From NCBI GenBank assembly GCA_964352425.1, contig CAYGRZ010000002.1, positions 1-64,000 on the forward strand: a stretch of 64,000 bases of DNA, written 5' to 3'. Source of the DNA: JAMWCX01 sp964352425. Lineage in GTDB: Bacteria; Omnitrophota; Gorgyraeia; 2-01-FULL-45-10. This document shows positions 30,934-39,797 of this stretch, piece after piece; position 1 is the stretch's first letter; every line of letters begins with the position of its first letter. A program made the position numbers and the translations under genes. The notes beneath the pieces are model-generated. The model made no database searches. It had not been told where the DNA came from and was given only the letters and a program-made list of their open reading frames with translations.

Positions 30934-32321
30934 ATACATCCGGATCCGCTGCTATAGGCATCATTCTTTTCGCGGTTCTCGCTAACCCTTTCTGCGCGAC
31001 GTGCGGGGAGATCGGCGAATACGGCGTGGTCGGCCAGGCCAATGAGGTCGGCGAAGCCGGCGGCAGGGTTCTCGCGATACAAGACGCGATAAGCGTCGCC
31101 TTCATAAATAATAAATCGATCCAGATACAGGAACAGGAGATAGAGTATGCCAGGGCCGGTATCATGTACGCCAGGAGCAGTTTCCTGCCGCAGGTGAGCG
31201 CCGAGTACTCGTACACTTTTAACAGCTCCGTATTCTATTCTGATTCCTGGCCCGGCCACAGGACCGACACCAGGATATATTCCGGTTTTAAGAACGACAA
31301 CGCCGCAGGCCTGTCGGCGCAGCAAATAGTGTATAACGGCGGCGCCAACATAGCGGAGCTCCAGCAGGCGAAGGTGCAGCTGAAGATCCAGAACGAGACG
31401 CTGCGCGCCACGAAACTCGACGTCGAGTTTGATGTCAAGAGGCTCTTCTACGGCCTCCTCCTGGCGTACGAAACGCTGCGGATAGCGGGGGACCTCGTCG
31501 ACCAGGCCCAGGCTCATTATGACGAAACGAGCCTGATGTACGGCCAGGGGACCGCCTCGAAATTCGACGTCCTGCAGTCGAAGACGCAGGTTGCGATCCT
31601 CATCCCGCAGCTCGTGAAGGCCCAGAACGCCATCGACCAGATAATGCCGGAATTCAAGAAGTCACTCGGCGCGAACATGAAGGATCCCATCCGGGTCAAG
31701 GGAGAGCTTGCGCACACCGAGATACCGATACAGGAAGAAGAATTCCTGCAGGAGGCATACAGGAACAACCCGCAGATGATACTGAAGTTGCTCGGGGTCG
31801 ACCTGAACAAGTGGGCGATAGAGCTCGCGCGGGCCGGCTGGCTTCCCCAGGTGAACGCCAGCGGGAATTACATGTACCGGACCGACAACGTGAACGACAT
31901 GGTCAATCCGCGCCACAATCTCTGGTCCGTCGGCATTACGGCATCGGTCGCGGTCTTCGACGGGTTCGCCACAAAGGCGAAGGTAGACGAAGCGAAGGCG
32001 AAGTACGCGCAGGCCGGCCTGCGGAAAGAGGATATCATGGACCAGCTGGTAGTCGATATCAAGAGTGCCTGCGTCGGCCTGAAGCAGGCGAAGGCGATCA
32101 TAGATTCGCAGAAGGACAGCATCGCGGAAGCGGAAGAGGCCCTGAGGCTTTCCAGGGTAAGATACGAAAACGGCGTCGGCATCAATCTCGATATCTTCGA
32201 CGCCGAGGTGTCGCTTGCACAGATCCAGCAGAATCTGGCGCAAGGCGTATATGACTATATAATGGCAAAGGCCCAACTGGACAAGACGGTCGGGCGGCAG
32301 TTTTCCGAAAGGGGTAATTAA
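30930..32321 (+). CDS. TolC-family outer-membrane efflux protein
   Basis: The 463-residue protein has a signal peptide and the two long coiled-coil arms of the TolC/OEP family (QIQEQEIEYARAG, then LSRVRYENGVGINLDIFDAE and LAQIQQNLAQGVYDYI). It forms the outer-membrane tunnel of a tripartite exporter. The ATG at 30930 overlaps the galT stop (ATGA). The next gene, an HlyD-type adaptor, begins at its stop codon, so the exporter is made as a unit: TolC, HlyD, two ATPases and two permeases in order. Confidence 0.88.
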   Translation: MNTSGSAAIGIILFAVLANPFCATCGEIGEYGVVGQANEVGEAGGRVLAIQDAISVAFINNKSIQIQEQEIEYARAGIMYARSSFLPQVSAEYSYTFNSSVFYSDSWPGHRTDTRIYSGFKNDNAAGLSAQQIVYNGGANIAELQQAKVQLKIQNETLRATKLDVEFDVKRLFYGLLLAYETLRIAGDLVDQAQAHYDETSLMYGQGTASKFDVLQSKTQVAILIPQLVKAQNAIDQIMPEFKKSLGANMKDPIRVKGELAHTEIPIQEEEFLQEAYRNNPQMILKLLGVDLNKWAIELARAGWLPQVNASGNYMYRTDNVNDMVNPRHNLWSVGITASVAVFDGFATKAKVDEAKAKYAQAGLRKEDIMDQLVVDIKSACVGLKQAKAIIDSQKDSIAEAEEALRLSRVRYENGVGINLDIFDAEVSLAQIQQNLAQGVYDYIMAKAQLDKTVGRQFSERGN

Positions 32322-33211
32322 TGGCATTAAATGTAAAAGAAGCGTTGAAAGATAAAAGCCCGGAGGCGGTCAAGAAGCGCAGGAAAAGAGCGCTCGGCGT
32401 GCTTCTCCTGGCCGTCATCGTGATAACTGCCGCGTCATTCGGCATGGCGACGTTCAGGAAAATAGAGGCCGGCAGAGTCATCAAGGTCTCAGGCAACATC
32501 GAGGGTAACGAAGTGCGCATCTCGTTCAGGGTCGCCGGGCAGATCACGGAGCTCCAGGCCGATGAAGGTTCGGTACTGAAGGTCGGAGACATCGTAGCCA
32601 ATCTCGACAAGTCTCCGCTTATCAAACAGAGGGATGAGGCCGCGGCCGCGCTGAGGCTCGCCAGGTCCCAATACGAGCTCGACCAGCTCGACTACGTGCG
32701 CGCCGAGAACCTCTTCAGGGAAGGTGCCATCTCCGCCCAGCAGCGCGACGCGGCTAAGACGAAGGCGGATAATGACAGCGCCGATATTGAGCGGCTCATG
32801 GCAGCGTTGGAGCTGGCGGAACTGAACCTCGCCTGGGCGGACCTATCCTCGCCGCTGAACGGCTACATAACGGTCAAGAGCGCGCTTGCCGGCGAAAACG
32901 TGCAGGTGGGCGCGCCGGTCTTCACGGCGATAGACTTAAACGACGTCTGGGTGAGCGCTTATGTCGACGAGAGGGACCTCGGCCGCGTGAAGCTGAACCA
33001 GAAAGCGGAGGTGAAGATAGACGGTTTCCCGTTCAAGAAATATAAGGGCCGGATATCCTTCATATCGCAGCAGACGGAATTTACCCCGAAATATATCCAG
33101 ACGACCAAGGAGAGGGTAAAGTACGTGTACCGTATAAAGGTGAAGTGCGACAACTCGAGCCTTGATCTGAAGCCGGGGATGCCCGCCGACGCGTATATCA
33201 TGCTCGAGTAA
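32321..33211 (+). CDS. HlyD/YbhG-type periplasmic adaptor
   Basis: The 296-residue protein has one N-terminal membrane anchor (about residues 24-45), split biotinyl-lipoyl halves (VRISFRVAGQITELQADEGS and LSSPLNGYITVKSALAGENV), a coiled-coil hairpin between them and a beta-barrel end. This is the membrane fusion protein that links inner-membrane ABC permeases to TolC. Its start overlaps the TolC-like stop by one base. Order and sizes match E. coli YbhGFSR. Confidence 0.9.
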   Translation: MALNVKEALKDKSPEAVKKRRKRALGVLLLAVIVITAASFGMATFRKIEAGRVIKVSGNIEGNEVRISFRVAGQITELQADEGSVLKVGDIVANLDKSPLIKQRDEAAAALRLARSQYELDQLDYVRAENLFREGAISAQQRDAAKTKADNDSADIERLMAALELAELNLAWADLSSPLNGYITVKSALAGENVQVGAPVFTAIDLNDVWVSAYVDERDLGRVKLNQKAEVKIDGFPFKKYKGRISFISQQTEFTPKYIQTTKERVKYVYRIKVKCDNSSLDLKPGMPADAYIMLE

Positions 33212-33212
33212 T

Positions 33213-33959
33213 ATGTCCGTCATAAAAGCGGTCAATCTCACCCGGAAGTTCAGCAATCTCACCGCAGTCAATGAGCTTAACCTCGACATCCCCGAAGGCG
33301 AGATCTTCGGCCTCGTCGGGCCCGACGGCGCCGGCAAGACGACGACGATGCGCCTTCTCACCGGCATCCTCGATCCCACATCAGGCGAAGGCTGGGTCTA
33401 CGGTAAACATATCGTCAAAGACGCCGAGGTCCTGAAAGACAATATCGCCTACATGTCCCAGCGGTTCGGCCTTTACGAAGACCTGACCGTCATGGAGAAC
33501 GTCAATTTCTACGCCGATCTCTTCGGCGTATCAGGGCCGGAGCGGCCGAAAAAAATAGAAGAGCTCCTGGGTTTCAGCAACCTGACGCCGTTCAAGGAGA
33601 GATTGGCCGGCAAGCTCTCCGGCGGCATGAAACAGAAACTCGGCCTTGCCTGCGCGCTCATACACACGCCGCGCGTCCTCTTCCTGGACGAGCCGACGAA
33701 TGGCGTCGACCCCGTCTCGAGGCGCGACTTCTGGCGCATCCTTCACCAGCTCCTTAAAGAAAAAGTGACTATACTCTATTCGACTTCGTACCTCGACGAG
33801 GCCGAGCGGTGCAAAAGGGTGGGGCTCCTCCATAAGGGACAGCTCCTCAGGTGCGATACGCCCGATGCAATAAAGAAAGAGAAGAACGCCAGGTCGCTCG
33901 AGGAGGCGTTCATAGCGATCGTCAACGAATATGAGTCCGAGCATGGATCAAAAACCTGA
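33213..33959 (+). CDS. ABC exporter ATPase (YbhF N-half-like)
   Basis: The 248-residue ATPase has Walker A GPDGAGKTTT, the signature LSGGMKQKLGLACAL, Walker B VLFLDEPTNGVD and a switch loop STSYLDEA. In E. coli YbhF two such domains are fused; here they are two genes overlapping by about 29 bp. The Asp in the Walker A (GPDG) is typical of this subgroup. The encoded ATPase powers the ABC-2 permeases downstream. Confidence 0.9.
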   Translation: MSVIKAVNLTRKFSNLTAVNELNLDIPEGEIFGLVGPDGAGKTTTMRLLTGILDPTSGEGWVYGKHIVKDAEVLKDNIAYMSQRFGLYEDLTVMENVNFYADLFGVSGPERPKKIEELLGFSNLTPFKERLAGKLSGGMKQKLGLACALIHTPRVLFLDEPTNGVDPVSRRDFWRILHQLLKEKVTILYSTSYLDEAERCKRVGLLHKGQLLRCDTPDAIKKEKNARSLEEAFIAIVNEYESEHGSKT

Positions 33960-34899
33960 AGTTGCGGTCAGCGTCGATAAGCTGGAGAAGCGGTTCGGCA
34001 GTTTCACCGCCGTCAACAAGATAAGCTTCGATGTCAAGCGCGGTGAGATCTTCGGCTTTCTCGGCCCGAACGGCGCCGGAAAATCGACGACCATCAGAAT
34101 GCTCTGCGGCATACTCACGCCGACCTCCGGGGCGGGCACGGTCAGCGGGTTCGACATCATGCGCCAGCAGGAAGAGATCAAGCAGCACATAGGATACATG
34201 TCCCAGAAGTTCTCGCTCTACGATGACCTCACCGTCGAAGAGAACGTCGATTTCTACAGCGGCATCTACAAGGTCCCGAGGCCTGAGCGCGAAAAGCGCA
34301 AGGCTGATATCATCAGGATGGCCGGTATCACCGAGTTTAAGCAGAATCTCACCAGGACGCTCTCCGGCGGCTGGAAACAGCGCCTGGCTCTTGGGTGCGC
34401 CATCATACACCAGCCGGGTATAATATTCCTCGATGAGCCGACGTCAGGCGTCGACCCTATTACGCGCGCGAACTTCTGGGCGATCATCAAGGACATGGCA
34501 AGCCGCGGCATCACCGTCTTCGTCACGACCCATTACATGGACGAGGCCGAGAACTGCAACCGCATGACGCTCATCTACAAGGGCACCATGATCGCCATCG
34601 GCACGCCGCAGGAGATGAAGACCAGGGTCATGAAAGACGAGGTGCTGGAGATTATCATGCCGTCGGCGGAGGACTGGGTTGACAGGGTGGCGAAGGCCAG
34701 GGGCGTCAAGGAAGCCGCCCTCTTCAGCACGAAGCTCCACGCGGTGGCCGAAGACTCAATGGTCGCGATACCGGCGCTGAAAGAGATGTTCGATGCAGCA
34801 GGGGTAACGGGGTATGATATACGGAAGATCCTGCCGTCGCTCGAAGACGTCTTCGTCTCGTCGATAGAGAATTACGATAAGGAGCATCCGCAAAAGTGA
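33931..34899 (+). CDS. ABC exporter ATPase (YbhF C-half-like)
   Basis: The 322-residue ATPase has Walker A GPNGAGKSTT, signature LSGGWKQRLALGCAI, Walker B IIFLDEPTSGVD and a switch loop TTHYMDEAEN, plus a C-terminal accessory domain of about 90 residues. The start is ATG 33931 within the previous gene, with ATG 33943 equally possible. The stop overlaps the GTG start of the first permease. It is the partner of the 33213 ATPase. Confidence 0.9.
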   Translation: MSPSMDQKPEVAVSVDKLEKRFGSFTAVNKISFDVKRGEIFGFLGPNGAGKSTTIRMLCGILTPTSGAGTVSGFDIMRQQEEIKQHIGYMSQKFSLYDDLTVEENVDFYSGIYKVPRPEREKRKADIIRMAGITEFKQNLTRTLSGGWKQRLALGCAIIHQPGIIFLDEPTSGVDPITRANFWAIIKDMASRGITVFVTTHYMDEAENCNRMTLIYKGTMIAIGTPQEMKTRVMKDEVLEIIMPSAEDWVDRVAKARGVKEAALFSTKLHAVAEDSMVAIPALKEMFDAAGVTGYDIRKILPSLEDVFVSSIENYDKEHPQK

Positions 34900-36026
34900 A
34901 CCTCGTGCGCGTTAATGCGGTGGCGAAGAAAGAGTTCATCCAGATATGGCGGGATCCGCGAAGCCTGAGCCTGGGGCTCGCCATCCCGATGATCCTTATC
35001 GTGCTCTTCGGCTATGCCCTCTCGCTCGATATCGACCACGTGCCGATGGTCGTCTGGAACCAGGATAAATCAAAGGCGTCGGTCGATTTTCTGCTCAATT
35101 TCAAAAACTCACGATATTTCAGCATAAACGCGTACTATGACAATTACCGGGACCTCGAGAGGGATATTAATTTCGGCCGTGCCATGATGGCGATGGTCAT
35201 ACCGAAGGATTTTTCGCGTTACCTCCACTCGAACCGGAAGGCCCCTGTCCAGCTTATCCTCGATGGCAGCGACTCCAATACCGCTACCGTCGCGCTCGGC
35301 TACGCGCAGTCGGTCGTCTATGGCTACAACGTGAAGATCATCCAGACGGCGGTCCAGGCGGCGGGCGCGCCGCCGGTGAAAGGCGTGGACTTCCGGCCGC
35401 GTGTCTGGTTCAACCAGGACTTTGAATCGAAGAATTTCATTGTGCCGGGACTCATCGCCATCATCATGATGATCATCGCCGCGCTCCTTACGTCACTTAC
35501 GATCGCCAGGGAGTGGGAACGCGGCACGATGGAGCAGCTCATATCAACGCCGGTACGCTCCGCGGAACTCATTGTGGGCAAGTTCATCCCGTATTTTGTG
35601 ATCGGGCTCATCGACCTCGTGATGTCTGTTCTCATGGGAAGGTTCGTCTTCGACGTCCCGCTGCGGGGGAATCTGGTCCTGCTCTTTATCACAAGCTCGC
35701 TCTTCCTGACGGGGGCGCTCGCCCTCGGGATCTACATCTCTACGGTCGCGAAAAACCAGCTCATGGCGAGCCAGATGGCGCTCCTGGTATCGTTCCTGCC
35801 GACGTTTTTACTCTCGGGCTTCACCTACGAGATATTCAATATGCCGAAGGCCGTGCAGGCGTTCACGTATTTTATCCCGGCGCGCTATTTCATCACGATA
35901 TTGCGGGGCATCTACCTGAAGGATGTCGGGCTGGGTGACCTCTGGTTTGAGACGCTGTGCCTGATCATCTTCACGATCCTTGCCGCGGGAGCGGCGATCA
36001 GGAAGTTTAAGAAGAAGATAGCGTAA
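34896..36026 (+). CDS. ABC-2 type exporter permease 1 (YbhS-like)
   Basis: The 376-residue permease has one N-terminal membrane helix, a large periplasmic domain (about residues 50-170) and five C-terminal helices with EWERGTMEQLISTPVRSAEL, a family hallmark. It starts with GTG overlapping the upstream ATPase stop. It pairs with the 36039 permease as a heterodimer for drug or lipid export. Confidence 0.9.
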   Translation: MNLVRVNAVAKKEFIQIWRDPRSLSLGLAIPMILIVLFGYALSLDIDHVPMVVWNQDKSKASVDFLLNFKNSRYFSINAYYDNYRDLERDINFGRAMMAMVIPKDFSRYLHSNRKAPVQLILDGSDSNTATVALGYAQSVVYGYNVKIIQTAVQAAGAPPVKGVDFRPRVWFNQDFESKNFIVPGLIAIIMMIIAALLTSLTIAREWERGTMEQLISTPVRSAELIVGKFIPYFVIGLIDLVMSVLMGRFVFDVPLRGNLVLLFITSSLFLTGALALGIYISTVAKNQLMASQMALLVSFLPTFLLSGFTYEIFNMPKAVQAFTYFIPARYFITILRGIYLKDVGLGDLWFETLCLIIFTILAAGAAIRKFKKKIA

Positions 36027-36038
36027 GAAAGCGATACT

Positions 36039-37169
36039 ATGTTCGACAGGATACAGGCGCTTCTGGTAAAGGAATTTCTCCAGGTCTTCCGCGACCCGCG
36101 GATGAGGATGGTGATATTCATCTCGCCTCTGGTGCAGGTCCTCATCTTCGGGTACGCCGCGACGATGGACATCACGCACGCGCCGATCGCCGTCTATGAC
36201 ATGGACAACACCAAGCAGTCGCGCGAGATCATCCGCGACTTCGATTACACCCCGTATTTTGACATTAAGCACTATGTCTACAACCGCGAGCAGGGCAACA
36301 CCCTTATCGACGAGTCGAAGGTGCTGGGGCTTCTCAGGTTCAACCGGGGATTCGCAAAGGACCTCGTCGGGAACCGGTCCGCCGAAGTGCAGATGATCGT
36401 CGACGGCACAGATTCGAACGCCGCCTCCATCATATTGGGATACGCGAACCAGATCATCATGAGTTATAACTATGACCTGCTGCTGGACCGCGCCGCCGCG
36501 CATCTGGCCAGGTACGAGATCAGCCCCCTTGTGGACCTGCGCGACAGGCGGTGGTTCAACGAGAACCTCGAGTCGCGCAACTACTACCTGCCGGGCGTCA
36601 TCGTGCTGATCGTGACGATAATGTCGCTCCTCCTGTCGGCGATGGCGATCGTGCGGGAGAAGGAGATAGGCACGATGGAGCAGCTCATCGTCAGCCCCAT
36701 ACGGCCGGCGGAGCTCATCATCGGCAAGATCGTCCCGTTCGGCGTGATAGCGCTGGTGCAGGTCATGCTCATCACCACCGTCGGCGTGCTCTGGTTCGGC
36801 ATCCCGCTCAGGGGGTCGATCCCGCTCCTCCTCATCTGCACGATGCTCTATCTTGTGACGACGCTCGGCGCGGGGCTGTTTATCTCAACCATGTGCTCGA
36901 CACAGCAGGAGGCGATGATGTCGGTCTTCCTCTTCAACTTCCCGATGACGCTGTTGTCGGGGTTCGCGTACCCGATCGCGAACATGCCGCAGGTCATCCA
37001 GTACCTTACGTATCTGAATCCCCAGCGGTATTACCTGACGATCGTACGGTATATATTCCTCAAAGGCGTCGGCGTCGAGGTCCTCTGGGACGAGATGCTC
37101 GCCCTCCTCATCTTCGGCATCGTCGTCATCACGATGAGCTCGCTCCGCTTCCAGAAGCGCCTCGGCTGA
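36039..37169 (+). CDS. ABC-2 type exporter permease 2 (YbhR-like)
   Basis: The 376-residue permease has the same layout as the preceding one, including REKEIGTMEQLIVSPIRPAE, and is its paralogue. It ends the exporter operon. A new promoter follows at 37205. Confidence 0.9.
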   Translation: MFDRIQALLVKEFLQVFRDPRMRMVIFISPLVQVLIFGYAATMDITHAPIAVYDMDNTKQSREIIRDFDYTPYFDIKHYVYNREQGNTLIDESKVLGLLRFNRGFAKDLVGNRSAEVQMIVDGTDSNAASIILGYANQIIMSYNYDLLLDRAAAHLARYEISPLVDLRDRRWFNENLESRNYYLPGVIVLIVTIMSLLLSAMAIVREKEIGTMEQLIVSPIRPAELIIGKIVPFGVIALVQVMLITTVGVLWFGIPLRGSIPLLLICTMLYLVTTLGAGLFISTMCSTQQEAMMSVFLFNFPMTLLSGFAYPIANMPQVIQYLTYLNPQRYYLTIVRYIFLKGVGVEVLWDEMLALLIFGIVVITMSSLRFQKRLG

Positions 37170-37204
37170 GGCCGGGCGGGGCCCTCTCCTGTTAACATCG
37201 TCCC

Positions 37205-37232
37205 TTGCAAAAGTTAGATTTTGTGCTACACT
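37205..37232 (+). promoter_or_regulatory. Promoter of the sugar locus
   Basis: TTGCAA (37205-37210) and TACACT (37227-37232) are 16 bp apart, about 30 bp ahead of the GNAT-like gene. Confidence 0.55.
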
Positions 37233-37262
37233 TGATTTAAATTTGAAAGGCATAGCCCGACG

Positions 37263-38426
37263 TTGATAGTTTCCAGGCGCCATAAAAAGCTGGCGCTCAA
37301 GACAAGGGTCATCAGAAAGATAGAAGAGGTGTCCCGCGACGCCTGGTGCAGTGTATTTCCCGATGTCCTTGAGAGCTACGATTTCTTCAGGACCCTCGAC
37401 GAATCCGGCCTCGAACAGTTCCCTCTGTATTATATCCTCGTCTGCGATCGTAAAACATTAGTCGGCGCGACGGCGTGTTTCCTGGTGAACTATTCGCTCG
37501 ATACGAGCATCAGCGGCCCGCTACGGCGCCTCTCCAATTCGATAAAGAAGATCAATCCCAATATCTTCAGCCTGAAAGCGCTCGTCTGCGGCATGCCGAT
37601 AGGGCAGGGGAGGATCGGCATCGCCCGTGACGGCGATAAGGTCCTGAAGGTCATCCTGCGGCGCATGGAACAGATCGCAAAGAAAGAAAAATGCGCTATT
37701 CTGGCCTTTAAGGACTTCCAGGACTCGTACGCCCTGCTCCTCGACCCTCTCCGGAAAGAAGGCTTCTCAAAGTTCGACAGCCTGCCGACGACCGAAATGA
37801 ACGTCACGTTCAAGAGTTTTGAGGAATATCTCGGGACTTTGAGCGCGGCATCCAGGTACGACCTGCGCAGGAAGTTCAGGAGGGTGGACGGCCACGTCAA
37901 GCTCGACATGCGCATCACCGATACGCTCGACGACCATACCCTTCGCGAGGTGTACAAGCTCTATCTCGATATCGTCGACATGCACGATATGGGATTCGAG
38001 CTCCTGCCCATGGCCTTCTTCAGAAATTTGTCGAAGAACATGCCCGACCGCGTCAGGTACTTCCTCTGGAGATCCGAAGGAAAGCTCGTCGCGTTCCTCC
38101 TGTGCCTGGTCTCGAAAGACATGCTCATAGATTATTACGTGGGGATGGACTATGCTGTCGCCCACAAATATCATCTTTACTTCCTGAAGTTCCGCGATGT
38201 CCTGAACTGGTGCATCAAGCACGGCATAAAGACATACGAGATGGGCATCACCGGGTACGAGCCGAAGAGAAGGCTGAACTTTCAGTTCATACCCCTCTAT
38301 CTCTATGTCCGGCTGCGCAACAGGGCGCTCAGGCCCGTCTTTAATTTCATTTGCCAGTTCCTGAAGTTCGAGAACTTCGATCCGTCGCTCAAAGAAGCGA
38401 AAAAAGCCATGAAGGAGGCGAAATGA
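37263..38426 (+). CDS. GNAT-fold acyl/aminoacyl transferase (FemAB/BioF2-like)
   Basis: The 387-residue protein starts with a TTG. Its central and C-terminal parts resemble the GNAT/FemAB-like family (MNVTFKSFEEYLGTLSAASR, YDLRRKFRR, YFLWRSEGKLVAFLLCLV, YYVGMDYAVAHKYHLYF, KTYEMGITGYEPKRRL). Such proteins transfer acyl or amino-acyl groups in cell-envelope or capsule synthesis. The stop overlaps the start of the MFS gene (ATG 38423), so it is co-translated with sugar transport genes. The substrate is unknown. Confidence 0.75.
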   Translation: MIVSRRHKKLALKTRVIRKIEEVSRDAWCSVFPDVLESYDFFRTLDESGLEQFPLYYILVCDRKTLVGATACFLVNYSLDTSISGPLRRLSNSIKKINPNIFSLKALVCGMPIGQGRIGIARDGDKVLKVILRRMEQIAKKEKCAILAFKDFQDSYALLLDPLRKEGFSKFDSLPTTEMNVTFKSFEEYLGTLSAASRYDLRRKFRRVDGHVKLDMRITDTLDDHTLREVYKLYLDIVDMHDMGFELLPMAFFRNLSKNMPDRVRYFLWRSEGKLVAFLLCLVSKDMLIDYYVGMDYAVAHKYHLYFLKFRDVLNWCIKHGIKTYEMGITGYEPKRRLNFQFIPLYLYVRLRNRALRPVFNFICQFLKFENFDPSLKEAKKAMKEAK

Positions 38427-39790
38427 AAAAACCGCATTTAAGCATCTGGCAGATATGGAACATGAGTTTCGGGTTTTTCGGCATCCAGTTCGGCTGGGGA
38501 CTGCAGATGGCGAACATGTCCGCCATCTATGAATTCCTGGGGGCGAAGTCCGATCAGATACCTATCCTGTGGCTTGCCGCGCCGCTTACGGGGCTTCTCG
38601 TCCAGCCGATCGTCGGCCACATGAGCGACCGGACGTGGTGCGCTCTCGGCCGCAGGAGGCCGTTCTTCCTCACCGGCGCGATATTCGCTTCGCTGGCGCT
38701 TCTCCTGATGCCGCACTCCCCGAGCGTGCTGATAGCCGCGTTCCTCTTGTGGGTGCTCGACTTCTCGGTCAACATAAGCATGGAGCCGTTCCGCGCGTTC
38801 GTCGGGGACATGCTTCCCGATGAGCAGCGCGCCCAGGGGTTCGCGATGCAGAGCCTCCTCATCGGCTTCGGCGCGGTCCTTGCTTCGTCGCTGCCATGGA
38901 TGATGACGAACTGGTGTGGAGTGTCTTCCGCGCCTCTTGCAAAAGAGGCGGTCGATACGGTCCGCGAGACGCTCACTGTCACGCTCTCAAGCCTGACCGG
39001 CAATGCCGCTATCCCCGCGACCGTGCGCTATTCATTCGCCGTCGGGGCGGCCGTCTTCTTCTGCGCGGTCCTCTGGACCATCTTCTCGACCAAGGAATAT
39101 CCGCCCGAGGACATGGAGGCGTTCCGTACAATGAAGGCGAAGTCTGCCGGGTTTGGCGCCCACGTGAAAGAGCTTGGCCGGGCGTTCGCCGAAATGCCGC
39201 GGACGATGAAGCAGCTGGCGTGGGTGCAGCTTTTCACGTGGTTCGGGCTCTTCTGCATGTGGATATATTTCTCGGTAGCCGTCGCCCATTACATATTCGG
39301 CGCCTCGGACCACACGTCAAAGCTTTTCTCTGACGGTATCCAATGGGGAGGTATCTGCTTCTCCGTCTATAACGGGGTCTGTTTCGCCTTCTCATTCATA
39401 TTGATATGGCTTTCGCGCCGGGTGAGCCCAAAAATGATCCACCTTGTCTGCCTGCTTTGCGGAGGCCTGGGGCTCCTGTCGATCAGCTTCATACACGATA
39501 AACAGCTCCTGCTCCTGCCGATGATAGGCGTCGGCGTGGCGTGGGCGAGTATCGTCTCGATGCCGTACGCGATGCTCTCGGGCGCGCTCCCCTCCGATAA
39601 GATGGGTGTCTACATGGGGATATTCAATTTCTTTATCGTGATACCGCAGATCGCAGCGTCGCTCGGCCTCGGATGGGTGATGAGGAGTTTTCTGCATGAC
39701 AATTCGATGCTCGCTGTCATGATGGGGGGTGCCAGCATGATCATCGCCGCGCTCCTGGTCCCGCGCGTCGAAGTGAAAGAGACAGCGTGA
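38423..39790 (+). CDS. MFS sugar transporter (SLC45/maltose type)
   Basis: The 455-residue protein has twelve predicted membrane segments. The loop between helices 2 and 3 reads GHMSDRTWCALGRRRPFFL, the MFS signature common to glycoside/SLC45 and bacterial maltose permeases; NISMEPFRAFVGDMLPDEQR is also characteristic. GAAGGAGG precedes the ATG at 38423. The next gene, 7 bp away, encodes a maltodextrin-handling glucanotransferase, so maltose or maltodextrins are the likely cargo. Confidence 0.85.
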   Translation: MKKPHLSIWQIWNMSFGFFGIQFGWGLQMANMSAIYEFLGAKSDQIPILWLAAPLTGLLVQPIVGHMSDRTWCALGRRRPFFLTGAIFASLALLLMPHSPSVLIAAFLLWVLDFSVNISMEPFRAFVGDMLPDEQRAQGFAMQSLLIGFGAVLASSLPWMMTNWCGVSSAPLAKEAVDTVRETLTVTLSSLTGNAAIPATVRYSFAVGAAVFFCAVLWTIFSTKEYPPEDMEAFRTMKAKSAGFGAHVKELGRAFAEMPRTMKQLAWVQLFTWFGLFCMWIYFSVAVAHYIFGASDHTSKLFSDGIQWGGICFSVYNGVCFAFSFILIWLSRRVSPKMIHLVCLLCGGLGLLSISFIHDKQLLLLPMIGVGVAWASIVSMPYAMLSGALPSDKMGVYMGIFNFFIVIPQIAASLGLGWVMRSFLHDNSMLAVMMGGASMIIAALLVPRVEVKETA

Positions 39791-39797
39791 CATTTCT